Positions 1 to 7,428 of a stretch of DNA of 64,000 nucleotides are shown here, piece after piece. The notes under the pieces were generated by a model. The model was not told the DNA's origin. It saw only the letters and a list, made by a program, of their open reading frames with translations, and made no database searches. The DNA lies in contig JAOSKI010000045.1 in the NCBI GenBank assembly GCA_027493675.1, positions 62,001 to 126,000 on the forward strand. The letters are read 5' to 3'. The stretch comes from Microthrixaceae bacterium. Lineage in GTDB: Bacteria; Actinomycetota; Acidimicrobiia; Acidimicrobiales; Microtrichaceae. The position numbers were made by a program, and so were the translations under genes. Position 1 is the stretch's first letter; every line of letters begins with the position of its first letter.

Positions 1-123
1 CGCCGACCTGCTCGCCGCCGCTCGTGCGGTGGTGGCGGGGAGCCGGTCCCCGAGCCGCAGATCCCCTCCATCGGCTGCAACATCAAGTGGCGCGACGGCA
101 ATGAACCCGACTGGTTCACCTGA
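1..123 (+). CDS. Thioredoxin-like protein, C-terminal end (partial)
   Basis: Only the last ~40 codons are in the window. Reading from base 2 gives a helix rich in Ala and Leu; after a one-base deletion in the G run near base 40 the frame continues as a tail with PSIGCNIKW followed by GNEPDWFT and a TGA stop at 121-123. The GCNIKW...GNEPDWF ending is typical of the AhpC/TSA-like thioredoxin family proteins of Actinobacteria and Cyanobacteria, which are thought to act in thiol-disulfide or peroxide chemistry. The active-site part lies outside the window, so the exact role cannot be judged. Confidence 0.7.
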   Translation, partial: RRPARRRSCGGGGEPVPEPQIPSIGCNIKWRDGNEPDWFT

Positions 124-155
124 ACCCCCACAACACTGGAACCCCCCCACAACAC

Positions 156-212
156 TGGCGAACTGTCCGGTCTCAGGCGCGGAACCCGCGCCTGAGACCG
201 GACAGTTCGCCA
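156..212. terminator. Perfect 27-bp hairpin between thioredoxin-like gene and tmRNA
   Basis: The arms 156-182 and 186-212 are perfectly complementary and leave a 3-nt loop. There is no T run, which is usual for high-GC terminators. It lies about 30 bases after the thioredoxin-like stop codon and 77 bases before the tmRNA 5' end, so it probably ends the upstream transcript. Just before it, the words CCCCCACAACACTGG (124-140) and CCCCCCACAACACTGG (142-158) form a short direct repeat. Confidence 0.6.
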
Positions 213-288
213 GAGAGGTAGGGATGGGTTCGAAACCCGATCGTCGGACGTTGGAGCGGTGCTGTACGATGGACGGACAACAGATCAC

Positions 289-688
289 GGGGCTGACCGG
301 TTTCGACGTTGGGACTTGGAAGCCGCACTTGCGACCCGAGTTGTCTCAGACTCGCTAAACGGGGACACAACAAGAACCGCCGATGAGCAGTTCGCTCTCG
401 CAGCCTGATCCGAACAGATCGGTCTGTAGCAGAGTCATAGTGACCGGCAACGGCGCACGGGGCCTGATCCTCAGCCCGGCAACAGAAGTGGGGATGGACC
501 GCAGGGAAAGACCGCTGACAGCCGGCAAAGACCGCTGACACCGGGGAAAGACCCGGCAGTTGGACCGTCCTCTCGTAGGACCGACCAGCCGACCCGCCGG
601 TGCCACGGCTGTGAGTGGCAGAGTCGGGAACGGTCGTAGCGGGTGTGGTGACCACCTGACGGACGGGGGTTCGATTCCCCCAGCTCCA
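289..688 (+). ncRNA. ssrA: tmRNA (ssrA)
   Basis: Transfer-messenger RNA that, with SmpB, rescues stalled ribosomes and tags the nascent peptide for proteolysis. The 5' end GGGGCUGACCGGUUUCGACG carries the conserved UUUCGAC element; it pairs over seven base pairs (one G-U) with CAGCUCC at 681-687, next to a T-arm with GGUUCGAUUCC. CCA is not encoded. The tag frame ends at a TGA after GCCTGA near 402-404 and reads NGDTTRTADEQFALAA, with the canonical ALAA end. For the expected GCU resume codon to be in frame, one A of the AAA at 356-358 must be an extra base. A TACGAT at 265-270 could be a -10 element. The 3' end serves as an integration site (see 689-2607). Confidence 0.93.
507..546 (+). repeat. 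20-nt tandem duplication inside tmRNA
   Basis: AAAGACCGCTGACA occurs at 507-520 and again at 527-540, with similar 6-nt spacers, and a third AAAGACC follows at 547. The repeat falls in the pseudoknot part of the tmRNA, downstream of the tag stop codon. It could form alternative pseudoknot stems or be a recent duplication. Confidence 0.7.
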
Positions 689-696
689 CGATTGGG
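673..696 (+). other. Attachment site attL (tmRNA 3' end)
   Basis: The tmRNA T-arm and acceptor 3' strand plus flank, with core CCCCCAGCTCCACGATTGGG, is repeated at 2582-2607. This is the usual position for tyrosine-recombinase attachment sites. The copy here is the functional tmRNA end because it pairs with the 5' acceptor strand. Confidence 0.75.
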
Positions 697-865
697 TATC
701 CGGGGGTGTCCGGCGCTACCCCTCAGATACCCGGAGTACATGCAAACAATGGGATTCTGGCAGCGGCGTGATCCGCCAGATTCCGAGGCGTACCGAGGGT
801 GTTGCTTTCCAGGTTGCTTTCCTTCTACCGGGTTTCACAGCACGGATTCTCGGAAAGCAACGGCG

Positions 866-1245
866 ATGGCACGGCCTCGGCCCAAGCGCAGCACTCTCCC
901 CGACGGCTCGGTGGTGGTCGCGGGCAAGCGTCCGAACAGTACGGCCTCGGCCTACTCCGTCGCCTCCCGTGGCGTGTGGCGCGCCACCTGGATCGACCCG
1001 ACCACCGGTCGGCGACGGAGGGGTCAGCCGTGCCACCAGAGCAGAGGCCGAGCGGCGTGCGGCAGAGGCGGCAACCCGGGCGGCGGCCACGGTGACCCGC
1101 CCGCTCGGCGCGGACCCTGACACCACCATCGACCAGGTCGCGGCGTGGTGGCTCGACAACGTGGCCGCTCCCGAGGTGCGACCGCCCACCCTGCACGCCT
1201 ACCGCAAGGACGTCGCCCGGCTGTCCGAGCGGCTCGCCCGCGAGC
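866..1245 (+). pseudogene. Tyrosine integrase, N-terminal fragment
   Basis: ATG at 866 opens a protein with an AP2-like N-terminal DNA-binding part (a region with GVWRATWIDPTTGR) and, after a one-base shift near 1020, the SAM-like core-binding domain (TIDQVAAWWLDN, TLHAYRKDVARLSERL). This is the normal N-terminal half of phage or ICE integrases. The catalytic Arg-His-Arg-Tyr domain is absent because the sequence runs at about 1240 straight into relaxase sequence. Its position immediately inside attL is that expected of an integrase gene. Confidence 0.7.
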
Positions 1246-1687
1246 GCTGGGACCGCCTCGTCGCCCTCGCGCCGAACCCGCAAGTGGGGATCGTCACCAG
1301 CGAGCCGCTCACCGCGGTCGAGGTGGACCGAGACTCGATCGTCGTGTGCACCGCGACGGGCGGGGAGGTCACCATCACCGGTGAGGGCCTCGACAACGAC
1401 CACCTGGACTACGGCTACGCCCCTCACAATCCACCGCGCCCAGGGCGCCATCCACGACCGCTCGCATGTACTCGCCGCCGGCGGTGGCCGAGAGCTCGGC
1501 TACGTCGCCATGAGCCGAGCCCGCGATGGCACGACGATCCATTCCACTGCTGACGACCTCGCCCAGGCCATCGACTACCTCCAAGCCGACTGGGGTGTCG
1601 CCCGCCACCAACGCCGAACATCTCGAACGCATCCAAGCCCGAGGAGCCGAGCATGCCACCGGCCTCGACCGAGGTCTGGGCCTGTAG
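1246..1687 (+). pseudogene. TraA/MobF relaxase-helicase, C-terminal fragment
   Basis: Following the integrase fragment in the same frame is the end of a conjugative relaxase helicase: RERWDRLVAL, then after a shift near 1425 TIHRAQGAIHDRSHVL and GRELGYVAMSRAR. The last two are the RecD/TraI-type helicase motifs V and VI, normally found in the C-terminal half of MobF relaxases. A further shift gives a tail ending at TAG 1685-1687. The relaxase catalytic domain is missing, so this is a scar of a conjugative or mobilisable element joined to the integrase by deletion. Confidence 0.7.
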
Positions 1688-1700
1688 CCAGTCGTCCCGG

Positions 1701-2267
1701 CTACTCGTCCTGATCCTGTGGTTCGCGGCTGGCCAGCAGGATGCGCAGCGTCGGCAGGACCTCCCGGTCCTTGTCACGGTCGGCGTGCTCCTTCGATGCG
1801 ATCACATCAGCGAGATGAGCGAGCTGCACTGGGACGTCGTCGGCGCGGCCGTGCACCGCTCGCGTGGCGTAGTACTCGTAGGAGCGGCGGACACCGTCGT
1901 GGTCGGGCATGCTCAACATCACGTCGAGGTCACCTGCATCGGTCCGCCAGTTCGTGATCTGTGCCGAGTGGAACACGCCGCCATCGGCGAGTTGTACCGG
2001 CAGGGCCTTGGCCTCCTCATCGCTCATCCCGCTGACGCGGAGCCTGGCGCCGAGCTCGGTCATGGCTGCACCCAGCCGCGCCAGATTGCCATGCTCGGCT
2101 ACCGGCAACACGTCGAGATCGGTCGTAACGTGGTCGGCACCCTGCATCACCGTGTTGGCTCCACCGACGACCAGGTAGGTCACCGCGTGCCGGTTGAGCG
2201 TCTCGATCAGCCGGCGTAGCTCAAGAGGTGGTGAATCGTCAGACAGCGTCGCCGTCCGCGGCCGCAA
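1701..2267 (-). CDS. Nucleotidyltransferase (putative toxin of a toxin-antitoxin pair)
   Basis: Intact 188-aa protein of the minimal nucleotidyltransferase fold: LVVGGANTVMQ (GG motif) followed by TTDLDVLP (DxD metal-binding motif) and a second Asp in GDLDVML. These residues are those of MNT/AbiEii-like enzymes that transfer a nucleotide onto RNA or protein. Translation probably starts at TTG 2267, overlapping the end of the small upstream gene by 29 bases, so the two are co-translated. As an element passenger with a short partner it is best read as a toxin-antitoxin or addiction module. The target is not inferable from sequence, and a housekeeping role cannot be excluded. Confidence 0.7.
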   Translation of the reverse strand: MRPRTATLSDDSPPLELRRLIETLNRHAVTYLVVGGANTVMQGADHVTTDLDVLPVAEHGNLARLGAAMTELGARLRVSGMSDEEAKALPVQLADGGVFHSAQITNWRTDAGDLDVMLSMPDHDGVRRSYEYYATRAVHGRADDVPVQLAHLADVIASKEHADRDKDREVLPTLRILLASREPQDQDE

Positions 2268-2412
2268 CGGCCATGGACCGTACCCACTCGCGCACTTCGT
2301 CGGCCGTCCTCAGCACCCGCCCGTCGTTCAGGACGATGTGCTCGTCGTGCGGCGCGCGACCGTTCGCGTTGATGATCCGCTCCGCCTCATCCAACGTGCG
2401 CAGACTTTCCAT
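2239..2412 (-). CDS. Small partner of the nucleotidyltransferase (putative antitoxin)
   Basis: ATG at 2412 opens a 57-aa protein beginning MESLRTLDEAERIINANGR and ending at TGA 2241-2239. It has a charged, helical composition with no recognisable catalytic motif; a central stretch with LNDGRVLRTADEVREW resembles small antitoxins found before nucleotidyltransferases. It is encoded immediately upstream of and overlapping the nucleotidyltransferase, which is the main reason for the antitoxin reading. The family is not certain. Confidence 0.55.
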   Translation of the reverse strand: MESLRTLDEAERIINANGRAPHDEHIVLNDGRVLRTADEVREWVRSMAVAAADGDAV

Positions 2413-2581
2413 GACCCAAGCGTAGCGACGACCCCGCCCCGACGGCGACGCACGCGTGGATCGCCGCCTTTGACATCCTGAAGTCGCCGTTCTTGACGAG
2501 CGATGCTTTCCCGGTTGCTTTCCTGGGGCCGCCATCTGGCCTGAAGCCCTTGCAAACACTGACAAGACGCTGCCCAGGCTG

Positions 2582-2607
2582 GATTCCCCCCCAGCTCCAC
2601 GATTGGG
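2582..2607 (+). other. Attachment site attR (second copy of tmRNA 3' core)
   Basis: GATTCCCCCCCAGCTCCACG followed by ATTGGGG repeats the tmRNA end at 673-696, differing only in the length of the C and G runs. The flanking sequence is not tmRNA, so this is the displaced att half-site that marks the far end of the insertion. Confidence 0.7.
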
Positions 2608-2653
2608 GTTCACGAGAGCGGTTGCACTGCGACGGTTCGCTCCTGTCGAGGGG

Positions 2654-4285
2654 TCAGGAGCGACACGTGGCACCCGCACAACCACCGAGTTGGGCCATGC
2701 GTGCACGCAACTGCGAGCCAGCTCCTCGTTCTCCGTGCGCCCCGACTCGGTGGCCAGGAGGTTGTCGAGTTGGTAGGGGTCGGTGTCGAGGTCGTAGAGC
2801 TCCGCGTCCACGCCCTCACCCATGTCGGTCTGGTCCCACTCGACGTAGAGATGGTCCTCGGTGCGCAGGGCGCTGTAGGAGGGGATCTCCGCTGCGAGGA
2901 GCAGCACGAACAGATGGAAGCTCAGGTTGGGTGGGAACTCCTCGCCAATCCCCTGGGCGGTGGCGCCCCCGAGGTACTGGGCGATGAAGTCCCGTCGCCA
3001 GGTGTCGGGGCCAGGTCCGTCACCGAGCAGGGGGACGGTGATCGGCCATCGGTCCACTCGGGCGGTTCGAGCCCGGCGATGTCGAGGATCGTCGGGGGCG
3101 ATGTCGGGCCCGATCACCATCCTGGTCTCGTGGCCCGTGCGGATTCCCGGGCCTGTCACGACCATCGGGACCCGGATGGACTCCTCGTAGGGCGCCATCT
3201 TGTTCACCAGCCTGTGCGAACCCAGGTTGTAGCCGTTGTCGGAGACGGAACATGATGACCCGGTGTTGTCGAGCTCTCCGTGGGTCCGGAGGGTCTCGAC
3301 CGTCGCGGCGACCAGGTCGTCGAGGGCGAGCAGGGAGCCCATCCGGTTCTTCCAGTCCCGGTCGTTCCAACCCCTGGTCCTGTCGCGGTTTCCGGCTGAT
3401 TCTCGGAGCCACGCGCTCTTGTCCGACACGTCGGGCTCGTAGAAGTTCGGCGTCCGTGGAGCGTCGGTCCCCTTCCATGCGTGATCGGCGTAGCGGGGCG
3501 GTGCGCCGAGCGGCGGGTGGGGAGACGTCGGGGCGACATACGCGGAGAAGGGCTGGTCGTCGTCGGCCTCGGCGCGGTGGATGAAGTCCATCGCCTTGCG
3601 CGATCACGTCGGTGGCGTAGTCGCTGGGAGCGATCCCGTAGCGGACCAGGGTTCCGTTCTCGTTCAGCCGGTAGCCGTAGCCCGTGTACAGCATGTTGTC
3701 GACACCGCCGTACCACTCGGTCCAGCCCGGTGGGACATGGGTCAGATCGACGTCGATTCCGTTGAGGTACTTGCCGACGAGGCATCGTGCGGTAGCCGCT
3801 GTTCTCGAGCGCAACCGGGAACGCCCTCTGCTCCCCGCCGCCGTCGACGAAGGACCCCAGCCACCTTGCTCACCTCCGTTGGTCAGGACGTCGGTGTTGT
3901 GTCCGTACTGCCCGGTCAGGATCGTCGCCCTTGCGGGACAGCAAATGGGTGTGGGCGAGAAGGCGTTATCGAAGACCAGGCCGCGTTCGGCCAGCAGTTC
4001 CCTGGTGCGCGGCATCGCGTCCCAATACGGGGTGGTCGTCGCATCGAGGTCGTCTGCGACGATCATCACGATGTTGGGCCGGTCCGCGGGTACGTCCGGT
4101 TCCAGTGGGGCAGGGGGCGGGACCGGGGCTCCTGACGGCGGCACGATCGCGCAGGCGGTGGCGAGCAGCATCACCGCTGCTGCACATGGGCCAAGGCGCC
4201 ACGCCGACCGCCGCGGTGCCCGATGGGACCGCGGTGGTGTTCCCGACGCGTGACCGAGCAACCGCGCACACAATGTGAGTGGCAT
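2654..4285 (-). CDS. Secreted sulfatase (arylsulfatase family), frameshifted
   Basis: Type I sulfatase, probably a cell-surface lipoprotein that cleaves sulfate esters. From ATG 4285 the N-terminus is a lipoprotein signal ending AVMLLATAC, then PNIVMIVADDLD (metal-binding Asp pair) and the sulfatase signature TPICCPARATILTGQY, whose first Cys-x-Pro-x-Arg is the formylglycine site. Later, in other frames, come FLAYVAPTSPHPP-like sequence, SDNGYNLGSHR (metal ligands) and a C-terminal ELYDLDTDPYQLDNL. The reading frame changes several times (near 3880, 3590, 3100 and 2710), and the reconstructed stop is TGA 2656-2654. It lies downstream of a TetR gene in the same direction, with an imperfect palindrome between them. 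The substrate is unknown. Confidence 0.8.
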
Positions 4286-4343
4286 GAGCCGCTTGCTGGA
4301 TGCTCGTGAGATCCTGAGTGTCTGCGTGCCCTGACATCGGATA

Positions 4344-4373
4344 CCCCCTATTGGATGTAAGTCTAATAGAGGG
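4344..4373 (-). promoter_or_regulatory. Palindromic operator and promoter before the sulfatase
   Basis: TATTGGA-TGTAAG-TCTAATA at 4349-4368 is a palindrome with one mismatch, flanked by CCCC and GGGG that extend the symmetry. On the minus strand TTAGAC (4367-4362) followed after 17 bases by TATCCG can serve as -35/-10. A TetR-type regulator is encoded just upstream, so it probably binds here and controls the sulfatase. Confidence 0.45.
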
Positions 4374-4403
4374 GAGGGGTGATCCAACCGGAACCGGCAG
4401 CGT

Positions 4404-5040
4404 TCAGGTGTCGCAGCGAACCTCGATGGGGTACCTCGGACCGGTCCTCTCAGCCGGCCCGAGAAGGCCGTCGACGAGCTGATCCACCACGGTGAGCACC
4501 TCGTCGACGGTCGCGTCGGTCATCATCAGCGAACCAGCGGCTCCTGCCATCGCGGCACCGAGGATCGGTGCAGTCACTGCTGCCGGACGGGGATCGAGCC
4601 CCGCGTCCTGGAGCTTGCCGGTGATGATGGCTGCCAGGACCTGGCGTCCTTCACGGTCGATGCTCCGAGGGCTCCGGTCGAAGAGCATCACGATGAGCGG
4701 ACCGCGCTCGGACACACCTTCGAGCAGCAACTCGACGACGTGACGTACCCACGCCCGCGCCGAGCGCGGTGGGTCACCGGCAGACAGTCGCTCCACCAAG
4801 AAGGCTCGTTCCCGGTCGGCCAGGGCGTCGAGCAGACCCTCGCGGTTGCCGAAGTAGGTGTAGGCGAGGTTGCGACTGCATCCTGCCCTCATAGCCACGC
4901 GCTCCAACGTCGCGGCCCCGAGGTCGTCGGCCTCGATCACCAGGGCGGTTGCCGCATCGAGCAGCTCCGAACGGCGCTCCTGCGGCGACAGGCGGCGCGC
5001 GCCGATCGGGGCTGATCTCCTGAGGACACCACGTCATCAT
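4404..5040 (-). CDS. TetR-family transcriptional regulator
   Basis: The N-terminal helix-turn-helix is clear: AATLERVAMRAGCSRNLAYTYF with FGNREGLLDAL, the classic TetR recognition helix pattern. The remainder is an all-helical ligand domain of ~140 residues ending at TGA 4406-4404. Upstream of the in-frame ATG 4940 the protein clearly continues as GARRLSPQERRSELLDAATA, which is the first TetR helix, but a stop precedes it in that frame. The natural start is probably ATG 5040 with a one-base error between. It is followed by the sulfatase and likely regulates it. Confidence 0.75.
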
Positions 5041-5209
5041 GACAGCACGAGCACCCCGCGGTGAGGCCACCGGCATGCCGACAACTTACTGGCTGCCTGA
5101 GGTGACCGGGGCGACGTTGCCACCCGCGGTCCATCGCCCCGCTTCATCGCGCATGATCGATCGAACCCGAGCCATGGAGGCTCCACCCACCGCGGCGACG
5201 CCTGCCTGT

Positions 5210-5741
5210 TCAGCAGCGCAGTTCGATCGACATCGGCTCTTCGGCTACATCAGGGTGCTCGCTGCCGGGCTCGAGTACCTGGCTGCGGCCACCGGAAGTC
5301 GGTCTGGGGCCAGATCGTCACTGTCGCGTCAGGGCCGACCCGGATGCTGTCTGCCTGGTCGGTCCAGTCCTCGGCTGCACCAGGTAGGGCAGCCATGTCC
5401 GGGTAGCGTCCCGGCTCGCTCAACTGGAAGTGGGGATCGCGCTCGTCGAAGCGGTCCTCGTCGTAGAGGTGCACCCAGCAGCCGGATGTCGCCGACAGAG
5501 GGTGTCGTGCTCTGGGTCGAGTCGCCACTCGTGGTCGAGTCACCACCCGGTGATGCGGTCGAGCTCCCCGATCCTGATGAGTCATCTGCGGGAGCCGACG
5601 TATCGGGGGTGTGGGTGCAGCGGCCTCCGATGTGGAAGGAGCGGTGTCGTCTGCTTCGTCATCGTCGTCGGAGCAGCCCGGCAGCACGAGCGCAGCCAGG
5701 GCTACCGATGTGATCAACACGTGGCGGGCCGTCGAGAACAT
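5210..5741 (-). CDS. Lipoprotein with beta/gamma-crystallin-like domain
   Basis: Starts at ATG 5741 with a lipoprotein signal (ITSVALAALVLPGC) followed by an acidic, Ser/Thr-rich linker. The C-terminal half reads GCWVHLYDEDRFDERDPHF and ends, after a one-base shift near 5300, with GGRSQVLEPGSEHPDV and TGA 5212-5210. Trp-x-x-x-Tyr-x-x-x-x-Phe strands with GGRSQVLEPG are reminiscent of peptidase inhibitor I36 / crystallin-like Ca-binding folds. Function is not known; an extracytoplasmic role is inferred from the signal. Confidence 0.5.
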
Positions 5742-5902
5742 CGTGACGACCGTAGTGCACGGCATGTTCGATTCGGCTTCGGGTGCTCACGGTGGCAGGA
5801 AGCACAAGGAGTCGGTGTCCCAGCCTGCCGCAACCGCGAAGTCGCCCGTGTCCTGCACCGCGGCACTCATCGAACTCGGGTCCGGATTCCGTTGCTTGTC
5901 AC

Positions 5903-6416
5903 TCAACTCGAAGGCCACTGGAAGTCGTCCTTGCGCATGTTGAAGTGCATGTGGTCCCGGTGCTCAGGTGTCGGCTCCTCGTCGAAGGGATAGCCGCCAA
6001 ACGGGTAGCAGGGTTCGTTCCCGGTGATCGGGGATCGTGCAGATACACCGAAAAGGTCCTGTCACCTTCACTCGTCTCGAGCTCACCACGCCGGCACGAC
6101 ATCGAGGCTGCGTGCTGGTCGGGAGGATCCGGGACCGCGCTGGGGACGCGGCGTGTCGCAGTCGAATCCGCCATCGGCCACGGCGGACGCGAGTGCGGCA
6201 AGGCGTTCACCAGGGTGAGTCCGGCGTGGTCGTGGATGCCGGCGCTCCATCGGCCTCTGCATCGGATGACATGTCACGGAGCTGCGTCTCGACACTGGTG
6301 CGCTCCCCGCAGGCAGCACCCGTCAGCGAGGCGGCGAGCACCGTGACGATCAGAGACGCGGACCAGGATCGCCGCAGCGGACCGGGCAATCGCACCTGGT
6401 TGCCGGACGGATCCAT
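5903..6416 (-). CDS. Secreted lipoprotein of unknown function
   Basis: ATG 6416 begins a signal with a lipobox (VTVLAASLTGAACG) and a linker rich in Ser, Thr and Pro. After frame changes near 6230 and 6120 it continues with TFSVYLHDPRSP and a C-terminal part containing PCYPFGGYPFDEEP, HRDHMHFNMRKDDF and a stop at 5905-5903. The HxDHxHFN stretch recalls zinc-ligand motifs of some extracellular peptidases, but the match is too short for a family call. It shares orientation with the preceding lipoprotein gene. Confidence 0.45.
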
Positions 6417-6535
6417 CTGCGCCTCCGCGCTCGTCTCCGATGGCCGACCCTACCAAGCGGCCGCTGCGGTGGTGGGCGATGTGCCTCATGTCGCGCAGGT
6501 AGTGGCCGGTGGCCGCCGCCGGATACGGTGCCCCG

Positions 6536-7402
6536 ATGCAACGTGACGTGGAGTTCCTGGGCCTACGTACCGAAGGGGACGACGGCCGGTACAGCTTCGG
6601 TGTCGAGGACCGACTCGCCCGGCTGGACGGCCGTCTCTACGGGAGGCACTGCCATCGCGGTGTCGATGGTGGCTGCCGAGCTGCTCACCGGTCGTGCGAC
6701 GGTGTGGATGACCACGCAGTTCGTTGCGACCGCGCCCGCCAACGAGCGGATCTCGGTGCAGGCGGAGGTGCTGGCCTCTGGCCGGCGGGCGAGTCAGGTG
6801 CGGGTCACGGGCACCGACAGCCACGGTGAGACGATGTTCGCCTCGCTGGGTGCCACCGGCGACCGCAAGCAGGGGGCCTCGAAGGCGTCTTCGAGGTCAT
6901 GCCCACCGTGAGCGCGCCTGATGATTCCGAGGTCAGGGAACCTCTTCGAGGGCGTCCTCCGCAAGGCCGGATACACCGACATCCCGCCCATCTTCGAGGG
7001 CAAGGGCTTCGGAACGGCGATCGAGTTCCGTGACCCGGAGGTGGAGCACCACCCTGATGCGGGTCCGGGTCGGTGTGCGTCTGGGTGAGGCGCAGGGACC
7101 GCCAGGGGGTGACCCCGGCGATGGTCGCTTTCATGGCCGACATGGTCCCGTTGTCGGTGGCGCACGCCTGCGGTGTGGTCGCGGGTGGGATCAGCCTGGA
7201 CAACTCGATCCGTGTCGGTTCGTTCACCGAGACCGAGTGGGTGCTGCTCGACCTGCGCCCGCACATGGCCTCTGGTGACTACGGCCACGGTGCGGTGCAT
7301 GCGTGGAGCGAAGACGGCCAACTGCTGGCGACGGCCAGCCAGTCGGCGTCCATGCTGCGCTTCGACCTCGACGACTCCCAGTGGCTGATGGGCAAGGACT
7401 GA
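6536..7402 (+). CDS. Acyl-CoA thioesterase family protein
   Basis: About 285 aa with the double hot-dog layout of TesB-like/thioesterase-superfamily proteins. The N-terminal half has a Gly-Gly-Thr-Ala helix start (GGTAIAVSMVAAELL) and TTQFVATAPANERI; the C-terminal half has FMADMVPLSVAH, SLDNSIRVG and WVLLDLRPHMASGDYGHG, the last being the usual thioesterase end with AxxGyGxG. ATG 6536 is chosen because the first strand starts directly after it. One extra base near 6640 and two changes near 6890-6930 break the frame. It is predicted to hydrolyse acyl-CoA in the cytoplasm. It is transcribed away from the lipoprotein gene at 6416. Confidence 0.7.
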
Positions 7403-7428
7403 CCGGACGTGGTTGTGCCCCCACCGGG

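Larger units (their letters stand above)
689..2607. mobile_element. Remnant integrated element in the ssrA 3' end
   Basis: A 1.9-kb segment is bounded by two copies of the tmRNA 3'-end core (673-696 and 2582-2607). Inside are the N-terminal part of a tyrosine integrase right next to attL, a conjugative relaxase/helicase tail, and a nucleotidyltransferase with a small partner gene on the other strand. GTTGCTTTCC words near 800-825 and 2505-2525 and TGCAAACA words near 740 and 2551 sit close to the two ends and could be integrase arm sites. Most of the original element is deleted; the remaining integrase lacks its catalytic domain, so the element should be fixed in place. Confidence 0.75.

Noticed and set aside
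221-240. GGGTTCGAAACCC as a tRNA T-arm
   Set aside because: No acceptor, D or anticodon arms can be placed around it; it is an isolated short palindrome upstream of tmRNA.
2239-3591. A 450-codon minus-strand frame joining sulfatase and the small antitoxin-like gene
   Set aside because: It is a chance read-through across attR; the sulfatase end (shifted frame, stop at 2654) and the small gene (start 2412) are separate.
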